The notes beneath the pieces are model-generated. The model was not told the DNA's origin. It made no database searches and saw nothing but the letters and a program-made list of their open reading frames with translations. A program made the position numbers and the translations under genes. 64,000 nt of DNA from Novosphingobium sp. Its GTDB lineage: Bacteria > Pseudomonadota > Alphaproteobacteria > Sphingomonadales > Sphingomonadaceae. The stretch spans positions 3,100,001 to 3,164,000 of the forward strand of contig NZ_JBCNLP010000001.1 of the NCBI RefSeq assembly GCF_039595395.1. The letters run 5' to 3'. Below are positions 26,299 to 36,004 of the stretch, piece after piece (position 1 is the stretch's first letter; each line of letters starts with the position of its first letter).

Positions 26299-26524
26299 CT
26301 CAGGCTACCTCGCTCGAAGGAGATCGCGGCGCATGTCATGGCCCCGACCGGGTGAGCGCAGACATAGAGGGGCCGGCGAGGCAGATTCTTGCCTGGGCGG
26401 CGCATGCGTTGGACGTTCCTCTCGCACAATGCCGCGAGCCGCCTGCGAAACGAGCGAAGCGTTCAAGACGCCGGTCATGAGGTGCAACACAATGCAACAC
26501 TCTGGTTTGACAGAGGTAATTTCG

Positions 26525-26965
26525 ATGATGATGCACAATGATCCCGCCAGCGAGCCTGAACTGCGCTTCAACAACATGGCGCTGGCGGTGGGGGATCTGC
26601 GGGGGATGGTGTGGTGGTATCGCCGGGTTCTGGGGCTGCGCCTTGTTCGGCAGGGGCATTTCGACGGCGTGGGCGCCGACTACGCCTTTCTGGAAGGAGA
26701 AGGGTTCCGGCTGGAACTGGTGTCGCGCGCGCAAGGGCAGCATCAGCCGGTGGCCCGGACCCAGCCGCCGATGCACCTCAACGAGCTGGGCTGGAAGGCG
26801 CTGGTGCTCGAAACCGACGATCTGGACGCGCTGGAAACGCGGCTTTCAGCCAATGCGGTCGAATGCGTCTGGTCCCGCGCGCCGCTGACGGACCATCGCC
26901 ACTCGACGATGATCCGCGATCCCGAGGGCAATCTCATTCACGTCTTCGGCCCCGAAATCGCCTGA
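26525..26965 (+). CDS. VOC family (glyoxalase/bleomycin resistance) protein
   Basis: Metal-dependent VOC fold of about 146 residues: NNMALAVGDLRGMVWWYRRV, LGLRLVRQGHFDGVGADYAF, LEGEGFRLELV, and the second half ELGWKALVLETDDLDALE ending IRDPEGNLIHVFGPE, where DPEGN and the Glu are typical metal and substrate positions. GAGG lies 8 nt before the ATG at 26525; the open frame further upstream shows no homology. Isolated between NDH-2 (divergent) and an AraC gene (convergent). Substrate unknown. Confidence 0.85.
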   Translation: MMMHNDPASEPELRFNNMALAVGDLRGMVWWYRRVLGLRLVRQGHFDGVGADYAFLEGEGFRLELVSRAQGQHQPVARTQPPMHLNELGWKALVLETDDLDALETRLSANAVECVWSRAPLTDHRHSTMIRDPEGNLIHVFGPEIA

Positions 26966-26985
26966 GGCGACAAGATCGGCGCGCC

Positions 26986-27891
26986 TCACCCGCAGGCGCG
27001 CCGCCATGCTCCGGGGCTGGTGCCCATAAGGCGGGAAAAAACGCGGGTGAAATGGCTCTGGTCGGCAAAGCCGCAGATCAGGCTGACCTGCGAGAGCGGC
27101 AAGGCGTTGTCTGGCAACATCGTGCGCGCCAACTCCACGCGGCGGTGGGTCAGCCATTGATGCGGGGCAAGACCGGTCGTTTTGCGAAACGAGCGCGAAA
27201 ACTGGCTGACCGACAGCCCGCATTCCTGCGCCAGCGCGGCCACCTGAATGTTGCCGGTGATGTTGGCATCCAGCATCTCTTTCGCGCGTCGCTCCTGCCA
27301 GGATGCCAGCCCGCCCTGATAGAGCGGCGAAGCCCCCGCCCGGTCGGCATGGGCCTGCACGAGCTGGCCGCACAGCGCCAGGATCAGGCTCTCGCAGAAC
27401 AGGCGGCTGGCCTGCTGCCGCTGCCGCAGGGCAGGCTCCAGCAACAGGCCGAGTTCATACATCGTCCTGTCCGCGATCCCGCGCCCCGGTTCAAAGACGA
27501 AATCCCGCACCCGCCCCTGCCCCGCCTCATCGGTCAGCGTATCGAGCGCATTGCGGCCAAGATGGATGCACAGCGCCGAAAAGGCGCTTCGCAGATGCCA
27601 GCGGGTGGACCGGCGCAAATCGTGCGTGACGAAAGAGCCCGCCTGCACAGGCTGCGTCTCGATCCGCTCGCCGTCGATCCACAGGTCGCGATCGCCGCAA
27701 GGGCGCAAATGCAGGCCGAAAAGGAAGCCATCCTCGCAGGACATGGTCGCGGTCGGAGCATGGTCGGTCGCCTCGCTTTCCAGCAGGGTGACCGTGATGG
27801 CCGAGCGGCTCTGCCGCCCCGCCACCACGCTGGGTGCGCATTCCAGTCCGAAATGACGCCCCAAGACCCTGGCATCCAGTCCCCTGCTCAT
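26986..27891 (-). CDS. AraC family transcriptional regulator
   Basis: Regulator of about 301 residues with an N-terminal sensor region (SCEDGFLFGLHLRPCGDRDL, LWIDGERIETQPVQAGSFVT) and C-terminal double HTH (ALAQECGLSVSQFSRSFRKT, FADQSHFTRVFSRLMGTSPG). AGGAGG sits before the ATG at 27891. The same architecture recurs in the two AraC genes at 32.5-34.4 kb, so the three are paralogues. It is next to an SDR gene and a TonB receptor gene, probable targets. Confidence 0.87.
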   Translation of the reverse strand: MSRGLDARVLGRHFGLECAPSVVAGRQSRSAITVTLLESEATDHAPTATMSCEDGFLFGLHLRPCGDRDLWIDGERIETQPVQAGSFVTHDLRRSTRWHLRSAFSALCIHLGRNALDTLTDEAGQGRVRDFVFEPGRGIADRTMYELGLLLEPALRQRQQASRLFCESLILALCGQLVQAHADRAGASPLYQGGLASWQERRAKEMLDANITGNIQVAALAQECGLSVSQFSRSFRKTTGLAPHQWLTHRRVELARTMLPDNALPLSQVSLICGFADQSHFTRVFSRLMGTSPGAWRRACG

Positions 27892-28081
27892 CCTTGCCTC
27901 CTGCGTGGCCCGCCGGAGCGATCCGGCACCTCCTGCCCGCATCAGAGCGCAAGGCCGACCGGCTTGCTTGTCGGTTTCAAGGCGATTTTGGCGAATTTCA
28001 TCGCCGGCCGCGCCGCCCCCGATCCGCCTTGGCGAATACGATCGGAAAGCAGGCAGCACAAAGGGACAAAGCCTGTCCCGC

Positions 28082-28801
28082 TCAGCCCAGCGCCTTGCCG
28101 ATCGAGCCGCCGCCATCGACATAAAGCGTCTGGCCGGTGATGTAGGCGGCATCGTCGGAAAGCAGGAAGCTGACCGCCGCGGCGATCTCGCGCGGCGCAC
28201 CCAGCCGGCGCATGGGGATCAGCGAGAGGAACCGCTGCTCGGCCTCGCTGCCGGCGGGCGTGTTTTCACGAAACAGTTCGGTCTCGATCGGGCCGGGCGC
28301 GACGGCATTCACCGTGATGCCGGTCCCGGCAAGTTCCAGTCCCCATGTGCGCGTGAAGCTGTTCACCGCCGCCTTGGCCCCGGCATAGGCCGTGCGCCCG
28401 GCGATGCCCAGCACGGTCAGGCTGGAAAGATTGACCACCCGCCCCCAGCCCCGCTGCTTCATGCCCGGCAGCAAAGCCTGAACGGTGTGGATCACGGGAT
28501 GGATGTTGACACGCAGAATGTCGTCGACATCGGCAAGATCGATGTCACCCACGGTATGCAGCCGCACCAGCCCCAGATTGTTGACCACACCATCGAAGGG
28601 ATAGCGGGAGGCCAGTTCAACCAGCCCCTGCTGCGTAGCGGCGCTATCGCTCATATCGATCGAGACGAGATCGCCGGGGAAAGCAGGATCCTTGCCGCGC
28701 GCGATACCGACGACGTGATGCCCTCGGTCCGCAAGCATCTGCGCGGTGGCACGGCCGATGCCCTTGCTGGCACCAGTGACGAGAAAGGTACGGGAGGTCA
28801 T
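28082..28801 (-). CDS. SDR family oxidoreductase
   Basis: Short-chain dehydrogenase of 239 residues: LVTGASKGIGRATAQMLADR, NNLG in place of NNAG, catalytic Ser in VNLSSLTVLG, Tyr/Lys in TAYAGAKAAVNSF, VNAVAPGPIETELF and YITGQTLYVDGGGS. This resembles FabG-like 3-oxoacyl/alcohol dehydrogenases. GGAG precedes the ATG at 28801. It is divergent from the TonB receptor gene across a 218-bp promoter region and 190 nt upstream of the AraC gene in the same direction. Substrate unknown. Confidence 0.87.
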   Translation of the reverse strand: MTSRTFLVTGASKGIGRATAQMLADRGHHVVGIARGKDPAFPGDLVSIDMSDSAATQQGLVELASRYPFDGVVNNLGLVRLHTVGDIDLADVDDILRVNIHPVIHTVQALLPGMKQRGWGRVVNLSSLTVLGIAGRTAYAGAKAAVNSFTRTWGLELAGTGITVNAVAPGPIETELFRENTPAGSEAEQRFLSLIPMRRLGAPREIAAAVSFLLSDDAAYITGQTLYVDGGGSIGKALG

Positions 28802-29019
28802 GGGGGGTAACTCCTTCACGGAATATGGGAAGCGCCTGGAGCCATGACTTGGTCGGCAGACGCGGCTTCGCCCTGCCTCCCCCCTTGCGCCAGGTCTTGA
28901 ATGTTCGTGCCCTGCGGCAGGGGACTTTCGCCGCATTCTAAGCGCGCCATCCCAAACACAGCAGGATCAGACAAAACCCGGCCCCTCAAATCCCGCACAC
29001 CACCCGCGCAGGAGGGCCA

Positions 29020-31422
29020 ATGATGCGCGGGATTTCAAGAAGATCACGGATTTTCACAGGCCTGCTTTGCGCAATGTCCGCGACCCCTTCGCCCGCGAAG
29101 GCGGAAGACCAACCTCCCGAGCTGATCGTCACCGCCCAACGCCGCGAGCAGCGGTTGCAGGACGTGGGGCTGGCCGTCTCCATCCTGACGGGTGACGATC
29201 TGGCCCGGCAAAGGGTGGAAAGCATCAACGATCTGGTCGCCCAGGTGCCCGGCCTGCAGGCCACGCCCTCGCCCAACGACACGCCGGTTTTTATCCTGCG
29301 CGGTGTGGGGTTCTATGAGACATCGGTGGCGGCCTATCCCGATGTCGCGGTCTATCTCGACCAGACGCCCTTGACGCTGCCGGCCTTCACCAAGCTGACC
29401 ATGTTCGATCTGGACCGCGTGGAGGTCCTCAAAGGACCGCAGGGCACGCTGTTCGGCAACAATGCCACCGGCGGCGCCATCAACCTTGTCGCGGCGCGCC
29501 CGCAAAACGTGTTCGGGGCGCAGGTCAGCGCCACGGCAGGCCGCTTTGGCCGGGCGGAGCTTGACGGACATGTCACGGGACCGCTCACGCAGAATCTGAC
29601 CGCGCGACTGGCCATCAAGGCGGTGGACACAGGCGACTGGCAGCGCAGCACCACGCGCCCCGACACGCTGGGCGCGACGCGTACAGCAGCGGGCAGACTG
29701 CTGCTGGACTGGCAGGCGTCGGACCGATTGAAGGTCTCGCTCGACCTCAACGGCTGGGTCGATCAGTCGGACCCGGAAGCGCCGCAACTGGCGCGCATGA
29801 CCACCCCGGCCGATCTGCAGGCCGCCATCGGCGCCTCGGGCCCCACCGGGACAATCACGGCCGACTTTGCCCTGCTGCATGTTGCCCCCGCGCCCGCCAA
29901 CCCGCGCGCCGCCGACTGGAACGCCGGCAACCGCCCCTTTGCCGACAACCGGCTGGCTCAGGCCGCGCTCACCACCAGCTGGGATGCCGGAACGGACCTG
30001 CGCCTCACCGCGATCACATCCTATGTCCATTACCGCATGCACAACGCCACCGAAGGCGACGGCACCGCCCTTGCCGATCTCGACATCGTGAGCGATCGGG
30101 CGCAAGCCAGCAGCTTCTTTCAGGAACTCCGCCTCTCCTCCATCGATGAGCATGACCGTCTGCGCTGGGTCGCGGGTGCGGGGCTGGACCGGACGCAGGT
30201 CTATGAGGCGGTCGATCTCGTCTTCCCCGCGGCATCCACCGGGTCGATCCAGGGCTTTTCCGCCGACACCTATGACTCCCACCAGACAATGAGCAACGAA
30301 GCGCTGTTTGCCAGCCTGGAGTATGACGTGCTGCCGCGCCTGACCCTGCATGGCGGGGCGCGCTACACATGGGCGCTGCGCCGCACCGTCAACGGCAGCT
30401 ATCAGACGCCGGGCTATGTGGAGCCCTTTGCCGGATCGCCGGGCTTGACCGGCCTGATCAACACGCTGTGGAGCAGCGCACTGACCCCGCTGTTCTGCCC
30501 CGGACAGAGCTTCACCCTGATCCCGCCGGGCGGATCGGTGTCGGTGAACACCGCGACCTGTTCTGCCGGGCTCTATCGCGGCAGGCTTCCCGAAAGCAAT
30601 CTGTCCTGGCGCGGGGGGATCGACCTGCATCTGTCCCGCGACTGGCTGGCCTATGCCAACATCGCCAAGGGCTGGAAAAACGGCAGTTATCCCACGATTT
30701 CAGCGCCTGTTTTCGACCAGTACCAGCCCGTCACGCAGGAATCGCTGCTCGCCTATGAGGCGGGCGTGAAGGGCAGGCTGGGCACACTGGCAACGCTGGA
30801 GGCCTCCGCCTTCTATGATGATTATCGCAACAAGCAGGTCCGCGCCAAGACAGTGAACCCCATCTTCGGCATCATCGATCAACTGGTGAACGTGCCCCGC
30901 TCACGCATTTTGGGAGCAGAAGCGCAGGCCACGATCCGTCCCGCCAAAGGATTGCGGATCGACCTGTCAGCCACCTGGCTGGACACGCGGATAGAGCAAT
31001 ATGACGGCATCATCGGCGACACGATGGTCAACGGCCTGCTCTATGCGGTGCGAGCCCCCTTTGCCGGGGCGGACCTGCCCTTTGCCCCCCATTGGCAGGC
31101 GCGCGCCGCCGTTGACTACAGCACGCGGCTCACCAGACGCCTGAGCGGCTTTGTGGGCGGCAGCCTTGCGGCCCAGACCGGCAGCTATGCCTCGCTGGTG
31201 GGCACCGCGCAGGATCGCGCCGACACCACCCTGCCCGGCCATGCGGTGCTGGATCTGCATGCCGGTGTGGAAACCGCGCAAGGCTGGCGCGTGACGCTAT
31301 GGGGCAAGAATGTGGGCAACCGTTTCTATCTGACCAACGCCGGGCGCGCCTATGACACGATCATTCGCTATGCCGGGCGCCCGGCGGAATATGGGATCAC
31401 CGTGACAAGAAGCTGGCGCTGA
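29020..31422 (+). CDS. TonB-dependent outer-membrane receptor
   Basis: Active outer-membrane transporter of about 800 residues. Signal peptide with cleavage near SPAKA; plug with PELIVTAQRREQRLQDVGLA, ILRGVGFYETSVAAYPDVAV, YLDQTPLTLPAFTKLTMFDL and EVLKGPQGTLFGNNATGGAI; barrel ending GRPAEYGITVTRSWR. GGAGGG precedes ATGs at 29020 and 29023. It is a different paralogue from the receptors at 6.7 and 41.8 kb. The neighbours (SDR, AraC, aldo/keto reductase) suggest uptake of a small organic substrate rather than iron, but this is inference. Confidence 0.9.
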   Translation: MMRGISRRSRIFTGLLCAMSATPSPAKAEDQPPELIVTAQRREQRLQDVGLAVSILTGDDLARQRVESINDLVAQVPGLQATPSPNDTPVFILRGVGFYETSVAAYPDVAVYLDQTPLTLPAFTKLTMFDLDRVEVLKGPQGTLFGNNATGGAINLVAARPQNVFGAQVSATAGRFGRAELDGHVTGPLTQNLTARLAIKAVDTGDWQRSTTRPDTLGATRTAAGRLLLDWQASDRLKVSLDLNGWVDQSDPEAPQLARMTTPADLQAAIGASGPTGTITADFALLHVAPAPANPRAADWNAGNRPFADNRLAQAALTTSWDAGTDLRLTAITSYVHYRMHNATEGDGTALADLDIVSDRAQASSFFQELRLSSIDEHDRLRWVAGAGLDRTQVYEAVDLVFPAASTGSIQGFSADTYDSHQTMSNEALFASLEYDVLPRLTLHGGARYTWALRRTVNGSYQTPGYVEPFAGSPGLTGLINTLWSSALTPLFCPGQSFTLIPPGGSVSVNTATCSAGLYRGRLPESNLSWRGGIDLHLSRDWLAYANIAKGWKNGSYPTISAPVFDQYQPVTQESLLAYEAGVKGRLGTLATLEASAFYDDYRNKQVRAKTVNPIFGIIDQLVNVPRSRILGAEAQATIRPAKGLRIDLSATWLDTRIEQYDGIIGDTMVNGLLYAVRAPFAGADLPFAPHWQARAAVDYSTRLTRRLSGFVGGSLAAQTGSYASLVGTAQDRADTTLPGHAVLDLHAGVETAQGWRVTLWGKNVGNRFYLTNAGRAYDTIIRYAGRPAEYGITVTRSWR

Positions 31423-31424
31423 CC

Positions 31425-32465
31425 TCAGGCGACGAGGATGGCAGGGTCGTCGATCAGATCGGCCATGCCGCCCGCCATGCCTTGCCGCTGCATCTCGGCG
31501 GCCAGAAAGTCATGCGGGAAACCACCCGGAATCGCGCCCGCCGCATCAAGCCGCGCCAGATGATCCGGCGACAGCGCCAGATCGGCGGCGGCCAGATTGG
31601 CGCGCAATTGCTCCACGGTGCGCGGGCCGATGATCGGCACAATCCCGCGCGCGCGCAGCCATGCCAGCGCCACCGCATCCGGCGTCGCCCCGGTTTCACC
31701 CGCCACGCCCAAAACGGCATCGACCACCGCCGCCTTTCGCGGATCGTCCTCACGATGAACGACATGGCCGAAGGTGGTGGCGCGCCCGTCCTCACCCCGC
31801 CGATACTTGCCCGTCAGCAGACCCCCGCCGAGGGGCGACCAGGCCGTGATCCCCATACCAAAGGCCCGTGCCATCGGCAGCAACTCGCGATCCGCACTGC
31901 GCTCGACCAGGCTGTATTCCACCTGCAGGCCGATCACCGGCGCCCAACCGCGCAATTCGGCCAAGGTCGCCGCGCGCGCCACACGCCACGCCGGGAAATC
32001 GGACAGGCCCGCGTAGACGATCTTTCCCGCGCGGATCAGATCATCGAGCCCGCGCATGATCTCGTCGCTCGAGGTCTGCCCATCGGCCATATGGGCCCAA
32101 TAGAGGTCGATACGGTCGGTTTTCAGGCGACGCAGGCTCGCCTCCACCGACTGGACCATCGTGCGGCGGCTGTTCCCGGTGGTCGCGGCGTGACCGGGCC
32201 CGGCCCCCAGCGTGTATTTGCTGGCCAGCACCATCCTGTCGCGCCGTCCGGGCAGGAATTCGCCGATGATGGTTTCAGACTGGCCGAACTGATAGGAATC
32301 GGCGGTGTCGAGGAAATTGCCATCGGCATCCTCATAGGCATGCAGCAAGCGCAATGCATCCTGCGCCGGCGTGCCATATCCCCAGGCGTCGCCCAGCAGC
32401 GCTCCGCCCATGGCGATCTCCGACACGCGCAGCCCCGTGCCCCGGCCAAACAATGTGTAACGCAT
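31425..32465 (-). CDS. Aldo/keto reductase
   Basis: NADPH-dependent (beta/alpha)8 barrel of 346 residues. Catalytic tetrad visible: Asp and Tyr in FLDTADSYQFGQSE, Lys in VLASKYTLGAG, His in LYWAHMADGQTS. Cofactor region SPLGGGLLTGKYRRGEDGRA and IIGPRTVEQLRANLAAADL. It resembles the YajO/tas-like AKR group. The ATG at 32465 starts one base after the stop of the upstream AraC gene, so the two AraC genes and this reductase are one operon. It converges with the TonB receptor gene (2-bp gap). Confidence 0.88.
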   Translation of the reverse strand: MRYTLFGRGTGLRVSEIAMGGALLGDAWGYGTPAQDALRLLHAYEDADGNFLDTADSYQFGQSETIIGEFLPGRRDRMVLASKYTLGAGPGHAATTGNSRRTMVQSVEASLRRLKTDRIDLYWAHMADGQTSSDEIMRGLDDLIRAGKIVYAGLSDFPAWRVARAATLAELRGWAPVIGLQVEYSLVERSADRELLPMARAFGMGITAWSPLGGGLLTGKYRRGEDGRATTFGHVVHREDDPRKAAVVDAVLGVAGETGATPDAVALAWLRARGIVPIIGPRTVEQLRANLAAADLALSPDHLARLDAAGAIPGGFPHDFLAAEMQRQGMAGGMADLIDDPAILVA

Positions 32466-32466
32466 G

Positions 32467-33408
32467 TCAGTGCCCCCGCAGCGATGCCGGCGATGCACCC
32501 CGCATCTGCCGGAACACGCGCTCCATATGGTTCAGATCGGCAAAGCCGCTTTCAACCGCGATCTCGCCGAGATCCCGCCCGGTGTCCGCGATCATCGCGG
32601 TCGCCTGCTCGACCCGTTGGCCCAGCAGCCATTGATGCGGCATCATGCCCGTGGAGCGGGCAAAGGCGCGCCGGAAAGCCGTCAGCCCCATGCCGCAGGC
32701 CTTCGCCAGCTCCTCCATCCCCACATGCCCGGCCAGATTGACCCGCAGCATATCCTTGACGGCACGCTCCTGCGCGGTGGACAGGCTGCCGGTGTCTTCC
32801 GCGCGAAAGCTGGAGCGCGTGGTCCCGTAGACCCGCACCAGATGGGAAGCCAGGCCAAGGATCACATGATCGATGAAGAGCTGCGTCACCTCATGCGGAC
32901 GGTTGAAGGCCGGTTCCAGCGAGGAGCCCAGCGCGGCGATGATGCTGTCCTCCACCCCATGTCCGGGGTCGGCCTCCAGCGCCTCGACGGGAGGCATCCC
33001 GTCCTGCTCGGCCAGCCGGTTCAGCGTCTGGCGCGGCAGATAGAAATGCATGTTGCGAAAGGGGCTGACGCTGTTGACCACCGGCATGCTGCGCAGATCG
33101 TAAATGCAGGTCGCCCCCGCATGCAGCGCGCCGGTCGCCTGAGGCACCCCGTCCAGCCACAAGTCATGGGCCGGACATTCGCGCAATTGCAGCGTCGCCA
33201 GAAAGGCGTCCTCGCAAGGCAGAGGCGCGGTCAGCCCATTGTTGCTCCGGTCGCAGCGGATGAGCGTGACGCCGATCGCCTGATGCGACAGGCGCCGCGT
33301 GACCAGCGCGGGAACCTCATTCATGCCAAAACTCTCGGCCAGCCGGGCGCCATAGGCGCCTTCCGGCTCCGTTCCGGCCTGTGTCGGGATCGTTCGCCTA
33401 TGGCTCAT
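32467..33408 (-). CDS. AraC family transcriptional regulator
   Basis: Regulator of about 313 residues: sensor half with PLPCEDAFLATLQLRECPAH and LWLDGVPQATGALHAGATCI, MHFYLPRQTLNRLAEQDG; HTH half with LAKACGMGLTAFRRAFARST and VESGFADLNHMERVFRQMRG. The start at 33408 lies inside the last 11 bases of the upstream AraC gene, so translation is coupled. It is probably a duplicate of that neighbour that has diverged (recognition helix LTAFRRAF against ISHFSRAF). Confidence 0.86.
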   Translation of the reverse strand: MSHRRTIPTQAGTEPEGAYGARLAESFGMNEVPALVTRRLSHQAIGVTLIRCDRSNNGLTAPLPCEDAFLATLQLRECPAHDLWLDGVPQATGALHAGATCIYDLRSMPVVNSVSPFRNMHFYLPRQTLNRLAEQDGMPPVEALEADPGHGVEDSIIAALGSSLEPAFNRPHEVTQLFIDHVILGLASHLVRVYGTTRSSFRAEDTGSLSTAQERAVKDMLRVNLAGHVGMEELAKACGMGLTAFRRAFARSTGMMPHQWLLGQRVEQATAMIADTGRDLGEIAVESGFADLNHMERVFRQMRGASPASLRGH

Positions 33409-34351
33409 TGGCTGTCTCGATTTCGCGGGAGCGGCGCCACTGGCCGGGGCTGACCCCGACCAGACGAGAGAAGACCCTGGTAAAATGGCTCTGGTCGGCA
33501 AAACCTGAGGAAAGGGCGATCTCGGAAAGCGGAAGGCGGCGATCATGCATCAGAAGCTTGGCGCTCTCGACCCGGCGGTGAAGCAGCCATTGATGCGGAG
33601 CCATGCCGGTGCTCTCCCGAAAGGCCCGCGAGAAATGGCTGATCGACAGGCCGCATTCGGCCGCCACTTCGCGGATCGCCACCTCGCCGTCGAGGTTCGC
33701 CTCAAGCATCGCGCAGGCCCGGCGCTCCTGCCATGCGGCCAGCCCGCCCTTGATCCGTTGCGGGGTGGACCACAGTCCACCGTAAGTCTGGGTGACATGG
33801 GTGGCGATGGCGAAGGTCACATGGTCCATGAACAGGCGACTGACCTGCTCGGGCCGGTCGAAAGCGGCCAGCAGCGAGGTGCCCAGATTGCGCACCACCT
33901 CATCGACCATCCCCACGCCGGGCTCATAACGCAGCTCGGAGATGCGCGGAGCCTGCGCCTCGTCGGCGATGGCGTCCAGCGCCTTGCGCGGGAGGTAGAA
34001 GTGGATGGAATGGAAAGGCTTGTTGATGAAGAAACGCGGATCGCGCTTCAGATCGTAGAGCAGGATTTCGCCCGCCTTGACGTCGCGGCGCGGATGTTGG
34101 CGCGATCCCTCCCAATAATCGTGCTCGGGATAGTCACGCAGTTGCAGGCCCATCAGATAGGCGTCCTCCACCGGGATGCTTCCGGAAATTCCATTCTCGG
34201 GTTTGTCCGAACGGCATTCGGTGACGGCAATGTCGGCCTTGCGCAGGACCCGCGTGATGAGCGCGGGCGCCTCCTCCATTCGCATGGCCTCAAGGAGGCG
34301 CTGCCCATATGCCCCTTCGCTGCGCGTTCCCACGTGTCCCCCCTTCTGCAT
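33398..34351 (-). CDS. AraC family transcriptional regulator
   Basis: Regulator of about 317 residues. The sensor half shares EGAYGQRLLEAMRMEEAPAL and SIHFYLPRKALDAIADEA with the overlapping downstream paralogue; HTH half: VAAECGLSISHFSRAFREST and SSGFADQSHFTRVFSRLVGV. Start ATG 34351 (GTG 34354 also possible). First gene of the AraC-AraC-aldo/keto reductase operon. Confidence 0.87.
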   Translation of the reverse strand: MQKGGHVGTRSEGAYGQRLLEAMRMEEAPALITRVLRKADIAVTECRSDKPENGISGSIPVEDAYLMGLQLRDYPEHDYWEGSRQHPRRDVKAGEILLYDLKRDPRFFINKPFHSIHFYLPRKALDAIADEAQAPRISELRYEPGVGMVDEVVRNLGTSLLAAFDRPEQVSRLFMDHVTFAIATHVTQTYGGLWSTPQRIKGGLAAWQERRACAMLEANLDGEVAIREVAAECGLSISHFSRAFRESTGMAPHQWLLHRRVESAKLLMHDRRLPLSEIALSSGFADQSHFTRVFSRLVGVSPGQWRRSREIETANEP

Positions 34352-34354
34352 CAC

Positions 34355-34670
34355 CCACGGGTTGCAGCGATACTCTGCCGAATGTGGCGGGTCACCGACA
34401 AGCCGGAAAGTAGATCATGAGCGAAGTCGTGGCAAACATCCGTAACAGCCGGGATGCGTTTGCAGCAGGATTCGCCAAAAGAGCGAAATGTACCATGCCC
34501 AATTGCGCATGCGCCCAAGAGCCTGCCGCTGCGCGCGAAAAGCCAGGCGATAGCTTCCAATTGGCAATGGCAGAGCAGCCCATGCAATCGATGATGCATG
34601 AATAGACGGCGGCAGTGGTAGAAAAAGCAAGAACTTGTCCTGCCCTTTTCGCCCTGCCGCCATCCCGGTA
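34355..34670. other. Intergenic between AraC and AhpD-like genes
   Basis: 316 bp holding the promoter of the AraC operon and the 3' end region of the AhpD-like gene. A 62-residue plus-strand frame at 34417-34605 has a weak ribosome binding site but no recognisable family, so I do not call it. Confidence 0.4.
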
Positions 34671-35126
34671 TCAAACGGCGCTGGCAGCTTGCGGCACGGC
34701 TCGGAAGCTGATCGCCATGCGGTTGTAGGTGTTCATCAGGCCGATGGCGATGGTCAGATCGGCCAGCTCCCTTGCGGCGAACACGGCTGCCGCAGCCTCA
34801 TAGGCCGCGTCGGGCACATGGGTCTGGGCCACCTGGGTCACGGTCTCGGCCCAGGCCAGCGCCGCCTGTTCGCGCGCATCGAAGAGCGCCCCTGCCTCGC
34901 GCCATGCGGGCACCAGCACCAGCTTTTCCACCGAAACGCCGTCCTTGAGCAGGTCCCGGCTGTGCATGTCGATGCAGAAGGCGCAGCCATTGATCTGACT
35001 GACGCGCAGATAGACCAGATCGACCAGCCCCTTGGGCAATCCGCTGGTCATGATGTAGCCATAAACACTGCCCAGCGCCTGCATGCCCTGAGGGGTCGCC
35101 GCATTGTGGTCAATTCTCTTGGTCAC
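34671..35126 (-). CDS. Carboxymuconolactone decarboxylase / AhpD-like peroxidase family protein
   Basis: All-helical AhpD-fold protein of about 151 residues with the redox motif NGCAFCIDMHSRDL (C-x2-C-x3-H), typical of alkylhydroperoxidase-like enzymes. Chosen start is GTG at 35126 with AAGGAG about 8 nt upstream, giving MTKRIDHNAATP. It follows an SDR gene by 51 nt and is probably co-transcribed with it. Likely role is peroxide or electrophile defence; a true decarboxylase role is unlikely. Confidence 0.87.
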   Translation of the reverse strand: MTKRIDHNAATPQGMQALGSVYGYIMTSGLPKGLVDLVYLRVSQINGCAFCIDMHSRDLLKDGVSVEKLVLVPAWREAGALFDAREQAALAWAETVTQVAQTHVPDAAYEAAAAVFAARELADLTIAIGLMNTYNRMAISFRAVPQAASAV

Positions 35127-35177
35127 AGCTCTTCTCCTTGGTGAAACGGGGCGGTGCATGGACCGCCCCCGTGGATG

Positions 35178-35933
35178 TCAGATGTTGCTCATGCCGCCAT
35201 CGATGATCAGCTCAGCGCCGACGGTGTAGCGGCTCTCGTCCGAAGCAAGATGGACCACCGCATCGGCAATCTCGACCGGATCGCCAAAGCGCCCGGCGGG
35301 GATCGCGCCGATCAGATAGTCCTTCATGCCCGCCAGTTGCGCGTCAGACAGGCCCAGCTTGCTGTAGATCGGCGTGGTGACCGGACCGGGGCTGATCGTG
35401 TTGACGCGGATGCCGCGCCCGATCAGCTCGCCCGACAGCGTGCGCGCCATCGAGATCAGCGCGGCCTTCGATGCGGCATAGACGATGGAATTGGGCTTGC
35501 CGAGCCGGGCGTTGATCGAGCCGTTGAGCACGATGGAGGCCGGGTTCGACAGGATCGGCAGCAGCGCCTGCACCAGCAGCAACGGGCCCTTCACATTGGT
35601 GGCGAAGGTGCGGTCGATGCCCTCCTCGTCCCAACCTTCCAGCGGGCGGAAATCGGCCACGCCGGCGTTGAGGAACACCGCATCCAGATGGCCGAAGGCA
35701 TCGCGCAGGGCGGTGGCCACGGCGGCTTGCGCGGCGGCGTCGCCGGCATCGGCCTGAATGGTCAGCACATCGCCCAGCGCGGCCTTGGCGGCGGCCAGCT
35801 TGTCGGCGCTGGTGCCGGTGATGGCGACGCGGGCGCCTTCCTCGATGAAGCGGCGGGCGGTGGCAAGGCCGATGCCGCTGGTGCCCCCGGTGATCAGGGC
35901 GGTCTTGTCGGCAAGGCGGAGAGAACGGGTCAT
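35178..35933 (-). CDS. SDR family oxidoreductase
   Basis: Short-chain dehydrogenase of 251 residues: LITGGTSGIGLATARRFIEE, LNAG in AVFLNAGVADF, catalytic Ser in LNGSINARLG, YAASKAALISMARTLSGELI, VNTISPGPVTTPIYSK and YTVGAELIIDGGMSNI. Family members are often induced by oxidative or electrophile stress and paired with AhpD-like genes, as here. AAGGAT precedes the ATG at 35933. Two direct repeats of ATGTTGATC upstream may bind a regulator. Confidence 0.87.
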   Translation of the reverse strand: MTRSLRLADKTALITGGTSGIGLATARRFIEEGARVAITGTSADKLAAAKAALGDVLTIQADAGDAAAQAAVATALRDAFGHLDAVFLNAGVADFRPLEGWDEEGIDRTFATNVKGPLLLVQALLPILSNPASIVLNGSINARLGKPNSIVYAASKAALISMARTLSGELIGRGIRVNTISPGPVTTPIYSKLGLSDAQLAGMKDYLIGAIPAGRFGDPVEIADAVVHLASDESRYTVGAELIIDGGMSNI

Positions 35934-36004
35934 GGCAATCATCCTTCGCAAGAGCGTCGGCGCACCATCGCGTCGGCGTTGATTGCGGTGTAGGCGCCTC
36001 ATCA

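Noticed and set aside
29044..30630. 528-codon minus-strand frame inside the TonB receptor gene
   Set aside because: Antisense shadow; the plus strand carries plug and barrel motifs throughout.
34417..34605. 62-codon plus-strand frame with a GGAAAG upstream
   Set aside because: Composition is plausible and it has CTMPNCAC, but it matches no family and lies in a promoter region; too weak to call.
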